DNA of 64,000 nucleotides from Dongia_A sp035695765 (GCA_035695765.1 DASRRI010000007.1:1-64000); one strand, 5' to 3'; shown: positions 36,036 to 45,275, numbered from the stretch's first letter. Made by a program: numbers and translations. The notes: a model not told the origin generated them from the letters alone.

Positions 36036-37178
36036 CTAGTCGCTGAGCATCAGTCCGGTCGGGTTGGGCAGCGCCTTGTCGCCGATGATCATCACAACGG
36101 AATCGCCAGCCGCTACCGCTTTCATCGCGCGGATCGACAGGATCGGCCCATCGGCCTGGCAGCGCAGCTCCGTGCGCGCCTTCTTCGGATTGTCGGCCAG
36201 CGGATCGACGATGTCGGCGATCACATCGCCGGCCTTCACGACGTCGCCCTCCCGCTTGCGATAGGCGATGATGCCGGCCTTTGGCGTGCGCAGGATCTCG
36301 CAGGCGTCGAGGTTGGCGACCTTGGCCTTCAGTTCCGGCACCGGGCCGGGATCGCCGGCGATCAGGCCGCGCCGCTGCAAGAACCGGAACAGGCCACGCG
36401 CATCCGCGCTGGCAAGCTCGTCATAGACGTCCGCTTGACCGCGGAACTCGACAGTCGAGGTGAGGACCGGCGCCGGCACCGGATAGTCCGGCCCGACTTC
36501 CTTCTGCAGCCGGTACCAGGGCAGGAAAAAGCTTTCATCGAACGAGGCCGCGCCCGAGTCATCGCACAGCAGCACGGCCCGCGCGCCTAGCTCCGCGGCG
36601 AGGTCCTGCGCCCGCGGCCAGAACTGGTTGGTGGTGTAGACGTGCATCAGCGCGATGTCGTCGCAATGCAGGTCGAGCACGATGTCCGCATCGTAGGCAA
36701 GCCGCATCAACTCGCGCCGCAGCTTGGCATTCTCGCCCACCGCATAGATCTGATCGACGGTCTCGCCCAGCGCTCGGCGGACGATTGCGACGTTGGCCTC
36801 GGCATCCTTGCCGAGCTTGCCTTTGACCTTGGCAGCCAGGCCCCGCGAAAGGTCAGGCCATTTGCGATTGAAGTTGACGCCGCTGCGGAAGTCATAGCGG
36901 CCTGCGAAGGTGGTGTTGATGACCTGGCCAGCGCCGACCGGATTGGCGACCGGCACCACGATGATCTCGCCCTTGATCTCGCCGCGGGCTTCGGCGTCGT
37001 CGAGCAGGCTGATCAGGTGATGCGCGGCCAGCATGCCGGGTATCTCGTCGGCATGGAGGGAAGCCTGCAGATAGGCCTTCGGCCGCGCGCCGGCCTTGCC
37101 ATAACGGTGCGCCTTCACGAAGCGCTCGGTGCCTGGACTCATCGCATCCAGATCGATGCGCTGAACGATTTTGGTCAT
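36036..37178 (-). CDS. Succinylglutamate desuccinylase/aspartoacylase-family zinc deacylase (paralogue 1)
   Basis: A 380-residue M14-like zinc amidohydrolase. Zinc ligands H42 and E45 lie in LHADEIPG and H171 in VLDLHCDD. The catalytic glutamate is probably that in TSTVEFRGQ. The last 80 residues (about 295-375) form a lipoyl-like barrel (GIIAYRKREGDVVKAGDVIADIVDP), typical of this subfamily. It probably removes an acyl group from an amino acid or small peptide, but the substrate is unknown. A paralogue with the same layout lies at 40173-41306, and both are near a dipeptide importer. Confidence 0.85.
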   Translation of the reverse strand: MTKIVQRIDLDAMSPGTERFVKAHRYGKAGARPKAYLQASLHADEIPGMLAAHHLISLLDDAEARGEIKGEIIVVPVANPVGAGQVINTTFAGRYDFRSGVNFNRKWPDLSRGLAAKVKGKLGKDAEANVAIVRRALGETVDQIYAVGENAKLRRELMRLAYDADIVLDLHCDDIALMHVYTTNQFWPRAQDLAAELGARAVLLCDDSGAASFDESFFLPWYRLQKEVGPDYPVPAPVLTSTVEFRGQADVYDELASADARGLFRFLQRRGLIAGDPGPVPELKAKVANLDACEILRTPKAGIIAYRKREGDVVKAGDVIADIVDPLADNPKKARTELRCQADGPILSIRAMKAVAAGDSVVMIIGDKALPNPTGLMLSD

Positions 37179-37249
37179 GAGAAGAAACTCTCTGAATGAT
37201 GGGATGGAGCGGATTACGCCCCGGCCACCCTCAAAGAGTCAAGCTGGGC

Positions 37250-38918
37250 TCACCCGGCCGATCGACGACGCGATTCAGTACCATCCGCTTGCAGGAAACT
37301 CCGGATCTCTTTGAGGAATCGCGGCCACGCCGGCTCCTGCTCCAGGATCACATGGTTCCGGCTGTCGAGCGGCAGAAAGCGCGCCCCGGAAATTGATGCT
37401 GCCAGCTCGCGCCCCGCATAAAACGGTACTGCGGCATCGTTCACACTGTGCAGGACGAGCGTCGGAACCCTGACCTGCGGCAGCAAGTGAGTTACGTTGA
37501 TGTTGCCAAGATCGACCATAAGCCGTGCGGCATTCTCCGGCGACGTCGATATCCGCTGCAGGTCGTTCCACCAGCGCCACTGCTCGAGGCTGCCGTCAGG
37601 GATGTACCGAGATGTGAAGATCTGACGGAAGGCAGGATTTTCCTGGCCCCAGCCTTCCCGCACCAAGGTCAGCATCGCTTCGCGTTTGGCCACCTCGGAC
37701 GGGTTGGCGCGCTGGCGCCAACCCTTGGCATAGCCGCCATGCAGCACCATGCGCGTCACGCGCTCCGGGTGCCGGACTGCGTAAGCGATGGATACGGCGC
37801 ACCCTTGCGAGATCCCCAGCAGCGGGAAGCGATCGAGGCCGGCGGCATCGACCACGGTCTCCAGATCGCACACCAGCGCTTCGAGCGAGAAATCGTCGAC
37901 CTTCCAATCGGACAGGCCGTTGCCGCGCTCGTCATAGCGGATCAGGTGGAAGTCGCCGGTGAGCTCACGCAGAAAGTGATTCCACACCGGGCTCTGCCAG
38001 TCGAATTCCAGATGGTTCAGCCAATTCGCGGTCTTGACCAGTGGCGGGCCGTCGCCGGCGGTCGCAAACGCGATCCGGACGCCGTCCGCCGTCATGCAGA
38101 ATCTGATATCCTGCTTCTCCTCGGTCGATGGCGAAGTTTCGCTCGCCACGGCTTCGTGCATCGACATCTGGACGGCGGGCGGCACTTCCTTGAGCTTGGT
38201 GCGCGCTGCCATATAGAGGGCGGTCGTCGCCGGCTCCGGCACCGTGCCGAGCTCCTGCTTCAGCAGCTCGCTGCATTGGCGATAGTGCCGGACCACGGCG
38301 TTGTAGTTGCCGCGGTCGAGATGCAGGCGCATGAGGCGCCGATGCGCGTCCTCCGACAGGCGGGTCCAGCGCCAACGCGCGCTCCAGCGCCGAGGCAGCG
38401 GCGGCGGTATCGCCGCCGGCGGCCTCGTGTTCGGCGAGCCGTGTCAGGACGGAAAGACCGAGATGGTGAAAGCGGGACCGTTCCTGCGCGAGCCATTCAT
38501 CGAAGGCTGGCTCATGCAGCCTGAACCCTTCCAGCAGCGGACCGCGGCAGAGAGCAGCGGCCGTGCGAAGGCTCTGCAGGTCATCGCACCCGGCAAGCGT
38601 CAGGAGTTCGATCACATCGGCGCTCACAACCTCGGGGCAGGCGGCCAGGGTCTCCCGCTCGGGGGTGAAAGGGTCGGGCACATTCCCGATCGCGTGTCGA
38701 ATGGAGGTCAGGGTCTGGCTGAGGCTGTGCCGAGCCTGCCGGTCGGCACGATCACCCCAAAGGAGGGCGGTCAGCCGTTCGCGAGGCTGGGCTTCGCCGT
38801 ACCGGCACACCAGCAGTGCGAGCAGCGCCTCCGCCTTGCGGGTCGGCAAGGTAAGGGCCTGGCCATCCGGGCCGAACGCGGCGAACCCGCCACGCAGCAC
38901 TACACGAAGCTGCGCCAT
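37250..38918 (-). pseudogene. SARP/BTAD regulator-alpha/beta hydrolase fusion, disrupted by a frameshift
   Basis: Two adjacent frames make one gene. The first (38918 to about 38362) encodes a winged-helix OmpR-type domain (RVVLRGGFAAFGPDGQAL, TRKAEALLALLVCR) and the start of the bacterial transcriptional activator domain. The second continues that domain (RLHLDRGNYNAVVRHYRQC) and then an alpha/beta hydrolase (about 120 residues into it: IRYDERGNGLSDWK, LLGISQGCAVSIAYAVRHPERV, HSVNDAAVPFYAGR, SRNHVILEQEP). Removing one base from the C/G run at 38359-38364 joins them as ALDPLSEDAHRRLMRLHLDRG. The intact protein would be about 555 residues. Either the gene is broken, or the base is a sequencing error. 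The nucleophile Ser, an Asp and a His are all present in the hydrolase. Confidence 0.8.
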
Positions 38919-39107
38919 GAAGGCCTGCCTCGCTCTTTGCTGCCCTAAATGCTCGGAGGCGGCGGCTCGCGCGCGTGACGGCGGTCACAATCCGCCGCTT
39001 CCCCCAATTGTCGCGCTTTTGACTGCCTTTTGATAGTGAGTTGCGGAACTGCTGACAGCCGAAGACTAAATGTTCCCTCCCGATTTCCGGGGCAAAGGAG
39101 ATAAGTC

Positions 39108-39890
39108 ATGGGAGGATTATTCGCAGTTCTATACGGGATCATTGCATATGTGATCTTTCTGGTTACGTTTGGCTACGCGATCGCATTCGTCGGCAACATC
39201 TTCGTTCCGAAGACAATCGATTCCGGTACAGCAGGGCCCCTCGTTGAGGCCCTGATCGTTAACGTTGTCCTGCTCGGCATCTTTGCGGTTCAGCACAGCG
39301 TGATGGCGCGCCGGGGCTTCAAGCTCTGGTGGACGCGCATCGTGCCCCAGTCGGTAGAACGCAGCACGTTTGTCGTGTTCGCGACCGCCGCCGTGGCCCT
39401 GATGCTGTGGCAGTGGCGGCCAATGCCGGACGTGATCTGGTCCGTGGAGGATCCGATCGCGGTTGCGGTGATCCAGGGCGTGTTCTGGCTGGGCTGGGGA
39501 ATCCTGCTGCTCTCCACCTTTCTGCTCAATCACTTCGAGCTGTTCGGACTGCGGCAGGTGGTGGCGCGGCTCATGGGCTGGAAGAATCCAGAGCCGGTGT
39601 TCCGGACGCCGTTCCTCTACAAGCGCGTCCGGCATCCGCTCTATCTGGGGTTCATCCTTGGTTTCTGGGCGGCGCCGACGATGACCATGGGTCATCTGCT
39701 GTTCGCGGTGGCGACCACCGGCTACATCCTGATCGGAATCTTTTTCGAGGAACGCGACCTGGTCCACATGTTCGGCGACCAGTATCGCCGCTATCGCCGG
39801 CAGGTCTCGATGCTGATTCCGCTGCCAGGGTGCAGATATCAGGAATCCGAAGCGCAGGATCACGCACCGGATGGGCTGAAGGTTCCCTGA
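39108..39890 (+). CDS. mddA: Methanethiol S-methyltransferase (MddA-like) NnrU/ICMT-fold membrane protein
   Basis: A 260-residue integral membrane methyltransferase with five or six helices. Characteristic stretches are NIFVPKTIDSG, LLGIFAVQHSVMARRGFK, RIVPQSVERSTFVVF, STFLLNHFELFGLRQV, LYKRVRHPLYLGFILGFWA, TMTMGHLLFA and GIFFEERDLVHMFGDQY. This pattern, especially QHSVMAR and HFELFGLRQV, is that of MddA, which methylates methanethiol with S-adenosylmethionine to give dimethyl sulfide. The H-P-Y and EERD motifs belong to the ICMT-type cofactor site. ATG 39108 follows AAAGGAG. It stands alone, divergent from the frameshifted regulator gene. Confidence 0.78.
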   Translation: MGGLFAVLYGIIAYVIFLVTFGYAIAFVGNIFVPKTIDSGTAGPLVEALIVNVVLLGIFAVQHSVMARRGFKLWWTRIVPQSVERSTFVVFATAAVALMLWQWRPMPDVIWSVEDPIAVAVIQGVFWLGWGILLLSTFLLNHFELFGLRQVVARLMGWKNPEPVFRTPFLYKRVRHPLYLGFILGFWAAPTMTMGHLLFAVATTGYILIGIFFEERDLVHMFGDQYRRYRRQVSMLIPLPGCRYQESEAQDHAPDGLKVP

Positions 39891-39936
39891 CCCAGACCAG
39901 GTTCAGGACCAAGAACGAATTTGAAGATGTAACAAA

Positions 39937-39971
39937 TTCCGCCCGCCACCCCGTCGGCGGGCGGAAGGAGG
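39937..39971 (+). promoter_or_regulatory. Hairpin abutting the ribosome-binding site of a DUF1127 gene
   Basis: A perfect 11-bp stem TTCCGCCCGCC/GGCGGGCGGAA with an eight-base loop (39937-39966). Its last two bases begin the Shine-Dalgarno AAGGAGG (39965-39971) of the small gene at 39978. It may terminate mddA transcripts, modulate ribosome access, or mark a processed 5' end. Confidence 0.55.
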
Positions 39972-39977
39972 TGCCTT

Positions 39978-40166
39978 ATGACCGTCTATGTGCACAAGTC
40001 CCGGGCGTTCACCAGCAACCGCGCCGGGCGAAATTGGCTAGCCAAGTTGCTGCAAGCGTTTCTGGCGCGCCGAATACTGCCATCGACGCACAAGTTGCCG
40101 GATTATCTGCTTCGCGACATCGGATTGCAGCGCGTGTCAGGGCGCGTCACGTATCGCCACCGGTAA
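39978..40166 (+). CDS. DUF1127 (YjiS-like) small protein
   Basis: A 62-residue basic protein. The conserved DUF1127 core is LPDYLLRDIGLQRVSG near its end, preceded by an Arg-rich amphipathic helix (LAKLLQAFLARRI). It has an excellent ribosome-binding site, AAGGAGG. Small DUF1127 proteins in alphaproteobacteria have been linked to RNA binding and stress or phosphate/carbon responses; the function here is not known. A hairpin precedes its ribosome-binding site. It is convergent with the second deacylase gene, 6 nt away. Confidence 0.8.
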   Translation: MTVYVHKSRAFTSNRAGRNWLAKLLQAFLARRILPSTHKLPDYLLRDIGLQRVSGRVTYRHR

Positions 40167-40172
40167 GATGGC

Positions 40173-41306
40173 TCAGTCCATCAGCGCTTTCGATTTGCCG
40201 CTGATCGGCCGCTCATGGCCGGCCAGCATCACCACGAAATCGCCGAATGCGACCTGCCGCGACAGGCGGCGTGAGACGACGCAGCCTTTCATGCCGGCCT
40301 TGATGACGGTGGGCTCGATATCGAGGTCGGGCGCGGTGGGATCGATGATCTCCGCCAGCACGTCGCCGGGCGAGACCCAGTCGCCAAGCTGCTGGCGATA
40401 GAGCAGAAGCCCGCCGCTGGGGCTGTCCAGCATCTCGGACGCGCGGAACTCGTTGAGGCCGTTGGCGCGGTATTTCGGCGCAGCGCCCTCGAGGCAGCCG
40501 ACGCGGCGCAGATAGCGCAGGAAACCCTGCGCATAGCGTGTCGCCTGTTTCGGGTCGACGTCGAGCACGCCGCCCATCTCGAACGTGAAGGCATGGCAGG
40601 CGAGGGGCACGCGATCGCCGAACTCCTTGCCGAGCGCTTGCCACGGCGCGAGGAAGCATTCATCGAAGCAATGGGCGCTGTTGGTCTCGCCACTCGACTG
40701 CAATGAATGGACGCCGACATCGGTGGCGAATCGCTTGGCCTCGTCCCACAATTCGTCGGGCGCCATCATGTAGCTCAGCGCTTCATCGTCGCAGTGCAGG
40801 TCCACGATCAGGTCCGCATCATAGGCGCGGCGCGCAATCGCAATGCGCTGTGCCATGATCGGGTTCTCCGGCTGCAGCCCGGCGATGCGGCGTTTCAGTT
40901 CGCGCCGCACCAGCTCCACGTTCTCCTCCGCGTCCTTGCCGAGACGCTTGCGCACGGAATCGGCGAGGCCGCCGACGAGGTCCGGCCATGCGCGGTTGAA
41001 ATTGGTGCCGGTGCGCAGTTCGAACCGTCCCATGATGGCGCTGTTGAGCGCCTGGTCGACGCCGAGCGGATTGGCCATCGGCACCACGACGATCTCGCCC
41101 TTGATCTCGCCGGCCTCTTCCGCCGCCGCCAGCAGCTTGCACAGCTCGCGCAGGACCATCATGCCGGCGGGCTCATCGGCGTGCAGCCCGGCCTGCAGAT
41201 AGGCCTTGGGGCGCGCGCCCGGATCGCCGAAGGAAAAGACGCGCAACTGGCGCGCCGTTCCCGGCATGGCGCCCGGCAGGCTGATGGTCTCGGCGGCGCT
41301 CGGCAT
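40173..41306 (-). CDS. Succinylglutamate desuccinylase/aspartoacylase-family zinc deacylase (paralogue 2)
   Basis: A 377-residue paralogue of the protein at 36036-37178. Zinc ligands are H42 and E45 in LHADEPAG and the histidine of LIVDLHCDDEA; the catalytic glutamate is likely in AFTFEMGG. A C-terminal lipoyl-like barrel follows (GGLLLYRQQLGDWVSPGDVLAEIIDP). The shared stretch ARPKAYLQAxLHADE shows the close relation, while the middle regions differ. ATG 41306 follows GGGAGGTG; the open frame extending to 42296 runs antisense through uvrD and is ignored. It is divergent from uvrD by about 100 nt. Confidence 0.85.
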   Translation of the reverse strand: MPSAAETISLPGAMPGTARQLRVFSFGDPGARPKAYLQAGLHADEPAGMMVLRELCKLLAAAEEAGEIKGEIVVVPMANPLGVDQALNSAIMGRFELRTGTNFNRAWPDLVGGLADSVRKRLGKDAEENVELVRRELKRRIAGLQPENPIMAQRIAIARRAYDADLIVDLHCDDEALSYMMAPDELWDEAKRFATDVGVHSLQSSGETNSAHCFDECFLAPWQALGKEFGDRVPLACHAFTFEMGGVLDVDPKQATRYAQGFLRYLRRVGCLEGAAPKYRANGLNEFRASEMLDSPSGGLLLYRQQLGDWVSPGDVLAEIIDPTAPDLDIEPTVIKAGMKGCVVSRRLSRQVAFGDFVVMLAGHERPISGKSKALMD

Positions 41307-41402
41307 GCGCACCTCCCTGAAAAAATCTGTTGATCGGGCAGGGTTTTCGGCCGCTCCGACTTGCCCTGTCAAGCGCTGGCCCTCACGTGTATAAGGTCCG
41401 CA

Positions 41403-43637
41403 ATGAACGACTCGACCATCGAACTCGACCTGAAATTTCCTTATCTCGCCGGGCTCAACGACCGGCAGCGCGACGCTGTCCTGACACAGGACGGGCCTGT
41501 CCTGGTGCTGGCCGGCGCGGGGACAGGAAAGACCCGCGCCCTGACCACGCGGCTCAGCCACTTGCTTATGACAGGCAAGGCGCGGCCGTTCGAAATCATG
41601 GCTGTGACCTTCACCAACAAAGCTGCGGGGGAGATGAGGGCGCGCGTCTCGCATCTGATCGGCCGGCCGGTAGAGGGCTGGTGGCTCGGCACTTTCCACG
41701 CGCTGGCGGCGCGCATCCTGCGCCAGCATGCCGAGGCGGCTGGCCTCAAGCCCAACTTCACCATCATCGATACCGACGACCAGCTGCGCCTCGTCAAGCA
41801 GATCATCCAGGCCGAAGGGCTCGACAGCCAGAAATGGCCATCGCGCGTGGTGCACGGCATCATCGAACGGTGGAAGGACCGCGGCCTCACGCCGGACAAG
41901 GTAAGCGCGGCCGAGCAGGCGGAGGTCGGCGGCGGGCGCATCCTCGGCATCTACCGTGAGTACCAGCAGCGCCTCGCGACCTTGAACGCCTGCGACTTTG
42001 GCGACCTGTTGCTGCATAACGTGTCGTTGTTCAGCAAGGACGCGGAGATCCTCGCGCGCTATCAGCGACAGTTCCGTTACATCCTGGTGGACGAATACCA
42101 GGACAGCAACGTCGTGCAATATCTCTGGCTCCGGCTGCTGGCGCAGGCTCACCGCAATATCTGCGTGGTAGGCGACGACGATCAATCGATCTATGGCTGG
42201 CGCGGCGCGGAGGTCGAAAACATCCTGCGCTTCGAGCACGACTTCCCCGGCGCCAAGGTCATCCGGCTCGAGCAGAATTACCGCTCGACGCCGCATATTC
42301 TCGCCGCCGCCTCGGGCCTGATCGCACAGAACGAAGGGCGGCTCGGCAAGACCCTGTGGACCGACGTTGCCGAGGGCGAAAAGGTGAAGCTGTCCGCCGC
42401 CTGGGACGGCGAGGAAGAAGCGCGCAAGATCGGCGAGGAGATCGAAAACCTGCAGCGTAACGGCGTGTCATTGAACGACATCGCTATTTTGGTGCGCGCC
42501 GGTTTCCAGACCCGCGAGTTCGAGGAGCGCTTCATCACCCTCGGCCTGCGCTATCGTGTCATCGGTGGTCCCAGATTTTACGAGCGCCAGGAAATCCGCG
42601 ACGCGCTCGCTTACCTGCGCCTGGTCAATCAACCGGATGATGGCTTAGCGTTCGAGCGCATCGTGAACGTGCCGAAGCGCGGCCTGGGCGATGCGACCTT
42701 GAAGCAGGTCAATGACGCCGCGCGTGGCTTGAATGTCTCGCTACCCGAGGCAGCGCGCCGCATCGTCGAGACCGACGAGTTGAAGCCCGCGCCGCGCCGC
42801 ACGCTGGGCCAGCTGGTGCGCGATCTCGAGAACTGGCGCAAGCTGGCGGAGACCACGCCGCATGCCGAGCTGGCGCAGATCGTGCTGGATGAATCCGGCT
42901 ATACTGCGATGTGGCAGAACGACAAATCGATCGAAGCGCCGGGCCGGCTGGAGAATCTCAAGGAACTGATCCACGCGATGGAGGAATTCGACAGCCTCGG
43001 CGGGTTCCTCGAGCATGTCTCCCTGGTCATGGAGAATGCCGCCGCCAGCGATGGCGAGATGATCACCATCATGACCCTGCACGGCGCCAAGGGGCTGGAG
43101 TTCGACATCGTGTTCTTGCCTGGCTGGGAGGAAGGGTTGTTTCCCTCGCAGCGTTCGCTCGATGAGAACGGCGTCAAAGGGCTGGAGGAAGAGCGGCGCC
43201 TCGCTTATGTCGGCATCACCCGCGCGCGCAAGCGGGCGCTGATCTCCTACGCCGCCAACCGGCGCGTTCACAACATGTGGCAGAACGCCTTGCCCTCGCG
43301 CTTCATCGCGGAGCTGCCCAAGGCCCATATCGAGCGCGAGGATGATCAATTGTTCCGCCCATCGGAGCGCTATATGGGTCCACCTTCGGGATGGGGCCGT
43401 GCGCCCTTGCGCGAAGGTTTCGGGCGGCGCGGCGGCACGCTCATCGACCTCAGCGCCGAAGCAGTGGTGCAGACCGGCACCGGCCGCTATCCGAGCGGCG
43501 CGCGGATCTTTCACCAGAAATTCGGCTACGGCAAAGTGCTGCACTCGGAAGGCGACAAGCTGGAGATCGCCTTCGACAAAGCAGGCGTGAAGAAGGTTAT
43601 GGCGAGCTTCGTCATGCCGGCGGAGAAGGCGGGATGA
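41403..43637 (+). CDS. uvrD: UvrD/PcrA-type superfamily 1 DNA helicase
   Basis: A 744-residue 3'-5' helicase acting in nucleotide excision and mismatch repair. All SF1A motifs are visible: I AGAGTGKTR, Ia FTNKAAGEMR, II VDEYQDSN, III GDDDQSIYGWRGA, IV LEQNYRST, V TLHGAKGLEFD and VI YVGITRARK. The C-terminus IFHQKFGYGKVL is the Tudor-like segment that binds RNA polymerase. The start MNDSTIELDLKFPYL is chosen at ATG 41403; the frame open from 41361 has no ribosome-binding site. Its stop overlaps prmA as ATGA. Confidence 0.95.
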   Translation: MNDSTIELDLKFPYLAGLNDRQRDAVLTQDGPVLVLAGAGTGKTRALTTRLSHLLMTGKARPFEIMAVTFTNKAAGEMRARVSHLIGRPVEGWWLGTFHALAARILRQHAEAAGLKPNFTIIDTDDQLRLVKQIIQAEGLDSQKWPSRVVHGIIERWKDRGLTPDKVSAAEQAEVGGGRILGIYREYQQRLATLNACDFGDLLLHNVSLFSKDAEILARYQRQFRYILVDEYQDSNVVQYLWLRLLAQAHRNICVVGDDDQSIYGWRGAEVENILRFEHDFPGAKVIRLEQNYRSTPHILAAASGLIAQNEGRLGKTLWTDVAEGEKVKLSAAWDGEEEARKIGEEIENLQRNGVSLNDIAILVRAGFQTREFEERFITLGLRYRVIGGPRFYERQEIRDALAYLRLVNQPDDGLAFERIVNVPKRGLGDATLKQVNDAARGLNVSLPEAARRIVETDELKPAPRRTLGQLVRDLENWRKLAETTPHAELAQIVLDESGYTAMWQNDKSIEAPGRLENLKELIHAMEEFDSLGGFLEHVSLVMENAAASDGEMITIMTLHGAKGLEFDIVFLPGWEEGLFPSQRSLDENGVKGLEEERRLAYVGITRARKRALISYAANRRVHNMWQNALPSRFIAELPKAHIEREDDQLFRPSERYMGPPSGWGRAPLREGFGRRGGTLIDLSAEAVVQTGTGRYPSGARIFHQKFGYGKVLHSEGDKLEIAFDKAGVKKVMASFVMPAEKAG

Positions 43638-44539
43638 AGCCCATTCTCTGGTCGATTCGTTTGCAGCTCGATGCCAGGCCAGCGGAAGATGCGCGCCTTG
43701 CACTCGAAGGTGCGCTGGAGCCATTCGGTGAAGCGATTTCCAGCTTCGAGACCGACAACGGCAAAGGCTGGCTGATCGAAGTCTTTGGCGAAACGAAGCC
43801 GGGCGCGAGAGAGGTTGCGGCGGTGCTCAAGCCGCTTGGCCGCTACCGCGCCGAGATCGTGCGCGTGCCGGACAAGGACTGGCTGGCCGAGAGTCGGCGC
43901 GGCCTGCCGGAGTTCAAGGCCGGCCCGTTCTTCTTCTACGGTTCGCACTTCAAGGGCAAAGTTCCGAAGAACATGATCGGGCTGGAGATCGACGCCGGCA
44001 TGGCGTTCGGCACCGGGCGGCACGAAACGACGCGCGGCTGCCTGCTGGCAGTGGCGCGGCTTGCCAAGAAACGTAAGATCAGGAAGCCGCTCGATATCGG
44101 CACCGGCACCGGCATTCTCGCCTTCGGCGTCGCGCGGCTGTGCAATGTCAACGTGCTGGCTGGCGACAACGACGCCGATGCCGTGCGGGTCGCGCGCGAG
44201 AATGCCAAGGTCAACAAGCTGTCTCGCCAGGTGCGCATCCTGCGATCGGACGGCTACCGCGCGAAGGCGATCCGCGACGGCGCACCTTATGACCTGGTGA
44301 CCGCCAACATCCTCGCCAATCCGCTGATCGCGCTGGCGCCCGACCTCGCGCGCGTTCTGGCGAAGGACGGTCGTGCTGTGCTGTCGGGCTTGCTGCGCGA
44401 GCAAGAGAAGGACGTGCTCAAGGCACATGAAGCCGCCGGTCTTGCCCTCGATTTCAAGATTCGGCTCGGCGATTGGTCAGTGCTAGTCCTGCGCAAGGGC
44501 CGCGGCGAAACTTCGAAGACGCGAGCAACGAAACGATAG
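43634..44539 (+). CDS. prmA: Ribosomal protein L11 methyltransferase
   Basis: A 301-residue SAM-dependent methyltransferase that trimethylates L11. The N-terminal substrate-recognition domain (about 1-90) precedes the linker and Rossmann core, with GMAFGTGRHETTRGC, LDIGTGTGILAFGVARL, VNVLAGDNDADAV and the amide-methylation motif TANILANPLIALAP. The sequence MKPILWSIRLQL starts exactly on the four-base overlap with uvrD, so the two are translationally coupled. The basic C-terminal tail (GETSKTRATKR) is extra. Confidence 0.93.
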   Translation: MKPILWSIRLQLDARPAEDARLALEGALEPFGEAISSFETDNGKGWLIEVFGETKPGAREVAAVLKPLGRYRAEIVRVPDKDWLAESRRGLPEFKAGPFFFYGSHFKGKVPKNMIGLEIDAGMAFGTGRHETTRGCLLAVARLAKKRKIRKPLDIGTGTGILAFGVARLCNVNVLAGDNDADAVRVARENAKVNKLSRQVRILRSDGYRAKAIRDGAPYDLVTANILANPLIALAPDLARVLAKDGRAVLSGLLREQEKDVLKAHEAAGLALDFKIRLGDWSVLVLRKGRGETSKTRATKR

Positions 44540-44603
44540 ACAATTGTATTGGGCGATGTACTATTAGTTGCTCAGATTGTCGTCGCTCTCTTGGGGGGTC
44601 TTC

Positions 44604-45242
44604 ATGGTCAAGGCGATACTGACGGCGATCATTGCCGCCGCATCGTTGTGTGCGTGCACGTACGATGTCAAGACAACTGCTTCTCCGGCTCTGAATGTCT
44701 ATTCGTCCTACACCGACAAGCTTCCGGGGAGCTATGCGTTGCTGGTTCAATCGGACATCCTGGCCAAGAAGGTCGATCCGAGCTCGCACGCGTGCAGCGC
44801 GAACAATTATCCAATCGATGCGCGCGCCACCTTCAAGCAGTCGGCGACCGACACGATGGCGCAACTGGTGGAGAAACTTGAGCCGGTCGAGCAAGCGCTC
44901 ACGCGCGAGCAACTGCAGGCAGGCAACTACCGTGGCCAGATCATCATCAAGGCGGAAGACTACGATCCAAGGCTCACCTTTGTGCCAGGCTTTTGGACTG
45001 CGACGGCATCATCGACGGTGGATATTTCCGCGTCCCTGCTGGTGGACGGCCCGTCCGGCCGGTTGCTTGGAACGAAGGCATCCGAATCCCGCACCGAGGA
45101 ATCCGAGGTTTCCGGATGCGGAGGCGGCAAGGATGCACTGGGCAGGGCAAACGGCAAGGCAACGGAGGCGCTGCTGGATCGGCTTGCGGAGAGGTTCTCC
45201 AGCGAGCCCAGGCTACGGGCTACTTCCGCCGCGTTGCCGTAG
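44604..45242 (+). CDS. Hypothetical lipoprotein
   Basis: A 212-residue protein with a lipoprotein signal peptide: a hydrophobic segment ending in LCAC, with the lipidated cysteine at about residue 20. The mature part has mixed alpha/beta character, with AGNYRGQIIIKAEDYDPRL and SSTVDISASLLVDGPSGRLL, and a glycine-rich acidic patch, SEVSGCGGGKDALGRANG. No named domain was recognised. ATG 44604 is preferred because GGGGGGTC precedes it and the lipoprotein signal begins there. It follows prmA after 64 nt and is convergent with the nitronate monooxygenase gene. Confidence 0.7.
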   Translation: MVKAILTAIIAAASLCACTYDVKTTASPALNVYSSYTDKLPGSYALLVQSDILAKKVDPSSHACSANNYPIDARATFKQSATDTMAQLVEKLEPVEQALTREQLQAGNYRGQIIIKAEDYDPRLTFVPGFWTATASSTVDISASLLVDGPSGRLLGTKASESRTEESEVSGCGGGKDALGRANGKATEALLDRLAERFSSEPRLRATSAALP

Positions 45243-45246
45243 AGCC

Positions 45247-45266
45247 GCTTTGGTGGGTCGCAAAGC
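45247..45266. terminator. Weak hairpin between convergent genes
   Basis: GCTTTG/CAAAGC stem with an eight-base loop, inside a wider imperfect AGAGCCGC/GCGGCGCTCT repeat. It sits in the 33-nt gap between the lipoprotein gene and the nitronate monooxygenase gene. No T-run is present. Confidence 0.3.
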
Positions 45267-45275
45267 TGCGGCGCT

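Noticed and set aside
37250..38332. Treating the alpha/beta hydrolase part as an independent intact gene
   Set aside because: Its frame starts in the middle of a BTAD helix that continues the upstream frame after a one-base shift, and it has no ribosome-binding site.
41307..42296. N-terminal extension of the second deacylase frame
   Set aside because: It runs antisense through uvrD; a strong ribosome-binding site precedes ATG 41306.
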